This document shows positions 13,981 to 14,969 of a DNA stretch of 14,969 nucleotides, piece by piece. The position numbers and the translations under genes are program-made. The notes under the pieces were generated by a model, which saw nothing but the letters and a program-made list of their open reading frames with translations, was not told where the DNA came from and did no database searches. The stretch is from assembly GCA_030638625.1 (NCBI GenBank), contig DAOWEE010000121.1, positions 1 to 14,969 of the forward strand, written 5' to 3'. The first letter of the stretch is position 1. Each line of letters starts with the position of its first letter. The stretch comes from Methanosarcinales archaeon (lineage in GTDB: Archaea > Halobacteriota > Methanosarcinia > Methanosarcinales > Methanocomedenaceae).

Positions 13981-14017
13981 GGGGGGGGATGGGGGATAAA
14001 GGTATTCTGGGGAAGGG
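13981..14017 (+). repeat. G-rich tract with G8 run between divergent genes
   Basis: The plus strand carries G8 (13981-13988), G5 (13991-13995), G4 (14009-14012) and G3 (14015-14017). Four runs of three or more G could form a quadruplex, although the central loop of 13 nt is long. On the minus strand the run is C8 and lies 21-28 nt upstream of the MATE start codon. Confidence 0.5.
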
Positions 14018-14094
14018 ATTGAAAAAATAAGAAGATTTTATTATAGAGAAAGCGTATTTTTTCACGGTAGATATTCTGAAGAATGGAGAAGCAA

Positions 14095-14286
14095 ATGAAT
14101 ACTATTAAGCAGAAAATCCTGATGGCAACAGTCATATTCATAACTACGTTGCTTTTTTCCTACTTTTTTGATGGAAAGATCAACTGGATAATAGCATTTG
14201 GAGTTATGAGTGGTTTTCTCTTTGGAAGCCTCGTGTTTTATCGCTGGGAAAAGGATGCGGAAAAAACCAACTCCGATAAAGATTAG
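14095..14286 (+). CDS. Small two-TM membrane protein of unknown function
   Basis: The 63-residue product contains two hydrophobic helices: about 7-25 (ILMATVIFITTLLFSYFF) and about 31-50 (WIIAFGVMSGFLFGSLVFY). A short polar turn (DGKIN) separates them and a charged tail follows (RWEKDAEKTNSDKD). No family is recognised; proteins of this kind are often subunits or regulators of larger membrane complexes. I place the start at 14095 because GGAG (14085-14088) then lies 6 nt upstream. An in-frame ATG at 14083 would add four residues but would place the GGAG inside the gene. It is divergent from the MATE gene, and a T-run at 14291-14296 follows its stop codon. Confidence 0.6.
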   Translation: MNTIKQKILMATVIFITTLLFSYFFDGKINWIIAFGVMSGFLFGSLVFYRWEKDAEKTNSDKD

Positions 14287-14290
14287 TTCC

Positions 14291-14296
14291 TTTTTT
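14291..14296 (+). terminator. T-run after the two-TM protein gene
   Basis: Six T residues occur 4 nt after the stop codon of the small membrane protein, without a preceding stem. It is a candidate archaeal intrinsic terminator that would keep this transcript from running into the convergent reductase gene. Confidence 0.4.
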
Positions 14297-14341
14297 ACTA
14301 TGTGCCCCTGCCTTCACAATATAATTCAATCCCATAAAAAT

Positions 14342-14860
14342 TCATGCACGTTTTACATAATGCAATTGAACCAAACCGGAATCGTACGATTTTACATTTA
14401 ATAATTCCAGATTACTTTCAGGATTTTCCCCCTGAAACAATTGTATTCCTCTGCCAAGTAATGTAGGAATTATCGTGATTATATATTCGTCTATTAAATT
14501 AGCACTCAAAAACTGGTCAACTAAAGCTGCTCCTCCAACTAGCCAAATATTCTTGTAGTTCCCTAATTTCAAATTATTAAGAACTTCTTTAACATCGCCA
14601 CTGACAAAATGTATGTTGTCTGCCTTCTGTTCGGGTTCTTTCCTTGTGAACACATAAGCTTCTTTGCCTTTAAATGGATCACCAACTTGTCTATAAGTTG
14701 AACCCCCAACCAGCACAGTCCCTATTCTGTCATACAGCTCCACAAAGCCATAATCTTCTTCACTATTATTGTATTTTGTAAGCCAATCAAGACTTCCATC
14801 TTCTTTTGCGATAAATCCATCAAGGCTTATTGCGATGTAGATGATTATTTTTTGATTCAT
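14342..14860 (-). CDS. RibD C-terminal/dihydrofolate reductase-like protein
   Basis: This 172-residue protein is a stand-alone RibD-C (PF01872) domain, the dihydrofolate-reductase fold that uses NADPH. Visible hallmarks are the N-terminal strand IIIYIAISLDGFIAKEDGSL followed by DWL, VLVGGSTYRQV in the middle, the dinucleotide-binding NIWLVGGAALVDQFL, and IPTLLGRGIQLF near the end. Free-standing members of the YyaP/YwjB type are common in bacteria and scattered in archaea; their substrates are largely unknown and they are not assumed to reduce dihydrofolate. No ribosome binding site precedes the ATG. A TATA-like TTTATTA on the minus strand lies around 14886-14892, about 29 nt upstream, so the message may be leaderless. 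Base composition is AT-richer than the MATE gene, which would agree with a transferred gene but does not prove it. Confidence 0.88.
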   Translation of the reverse strand: MNQKIIIYIAISLDGFIAKEDGSLDWLTKYNNSEEDYGFVELYDRIGTVLVGGSTYRQVGDPFKGKEAYVFTRKEPEQKADNIHFVSGDVKEVLNNLKLGNYKNIWLVGGAALVDQFLSANLIDEYIITIIPTLLGRGIQLFQGENPESNLELLNVKSYDSGLVQLHYVKRA

Positions 14861-14969
14861 ATTTTTATTAGTTAATGCAAAATGTTAATAAATTTTAGGT
14901 TCAATTCATCAAGTTATTTCTCTTTGTAGATGTTTTAAAGGTGCGAGGATGTCTTATTTGTAGTCATCC
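14861..14969. other. Right-edge intergenic sequence
   Basis: Apart from the TATA-like box for the reductase gene, this AT-rich stretch shows no gene. AAAGGTG followed by GAGGATG near 14938-14950 looks like a ribosome binding site and start, but the frame stops after four codons. Confidence 0.5.

Noticed and set aside
14210..14401. Alternative open frame overlapping the small two-TM protein gene
   Set aside because: It lacks a ribosome binding site and runs into the antisense end of the reductase gene; the other frame encodes a coherent two-helix protein with GGAG at proper spacing.

Overview
The window reads as chromosomal DNA of a euryarchaeon, most plausibly from the Methanosarcinales or a related ANME-type lineage. 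This rests on an archaeal transcription factor E with a CX3C...CX2C zinc ribbon, an archaeal DUF2551-type protein, a UPF0175/DUF3368 toxin-antitoxin pair, archaeal TATA-like boxes about 26-30 nt upstream of several start codons, and mixed use of GGAG/GGTGA ribosome binding sites and apparently leaderless starts. The lineage is inferred from protein families, not from a marker gene.

Layout. (1) 1-1265: the 5' end of an ADP-ribosylglycohydrolase-like gene runs off the left edge on the minus strand. It is followed by about 1.1 kb of very AT-rich DNA with no convincing gene but with palindromic elements and a strong TATA-like box. (2) 1266-2048, plus strand: a DUF2551-like small protein and an unrecognised small winged-helix-like protein. 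(3) 2045-7236, minus strand: a tightly packed run of five genes, read M42 metallopeptidase, CPA1-type cation/proton antiporter with an RCK (TrkA) tail, ATP-grasp ligase, transcription factor E, HD-domain phosphohydrolase. The last two overlap by 14 nt. (4) 7407-10127, plus strand: a three-TM membrane protein, a PF04909-type amidohydrolase and MtnA. The membrane protein and the amidohydrolase are each preceded by the same 18-bp sequence exactly 22 nt before the ATG, which looks like a shared promoter; MtnA follows the amidohydrolase by 17 nt in an operon. (5) 10128-12155: an accessory patch in which a UPF0175/DUF3368 toxin-antitoxin operon (minus strand) lies between two diverged direct copies of an intergenic repeat, followed by a solitary PIN-domain gene. 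(6) 12342-14860: a small coiled-coil protein, a MATE efflux pump with a TTG start, a small two-TM protein and a RibD-C/DHFR-like reductase.

How the parts work together. The minus-strand run mixes housekeeping functions (basal transcription, peptide turnover, ion homeostasis) and probably persists as a conserved archaeal neighbourhood rather than one pathway. The amidohydrolase-MtnA pair suggests salvage of 5-modified ribose 1-phosphates derived from S-adenosylmethionine. The most unusual signals are non-coding: the duplicated promoter element, the repeat-bracketed toxin-antitoxin cassette with a palindromic candidate operator, and the palindromes in the AT-rich left region. No tRNA, rRNA, CRISPR array or transposase is visible.
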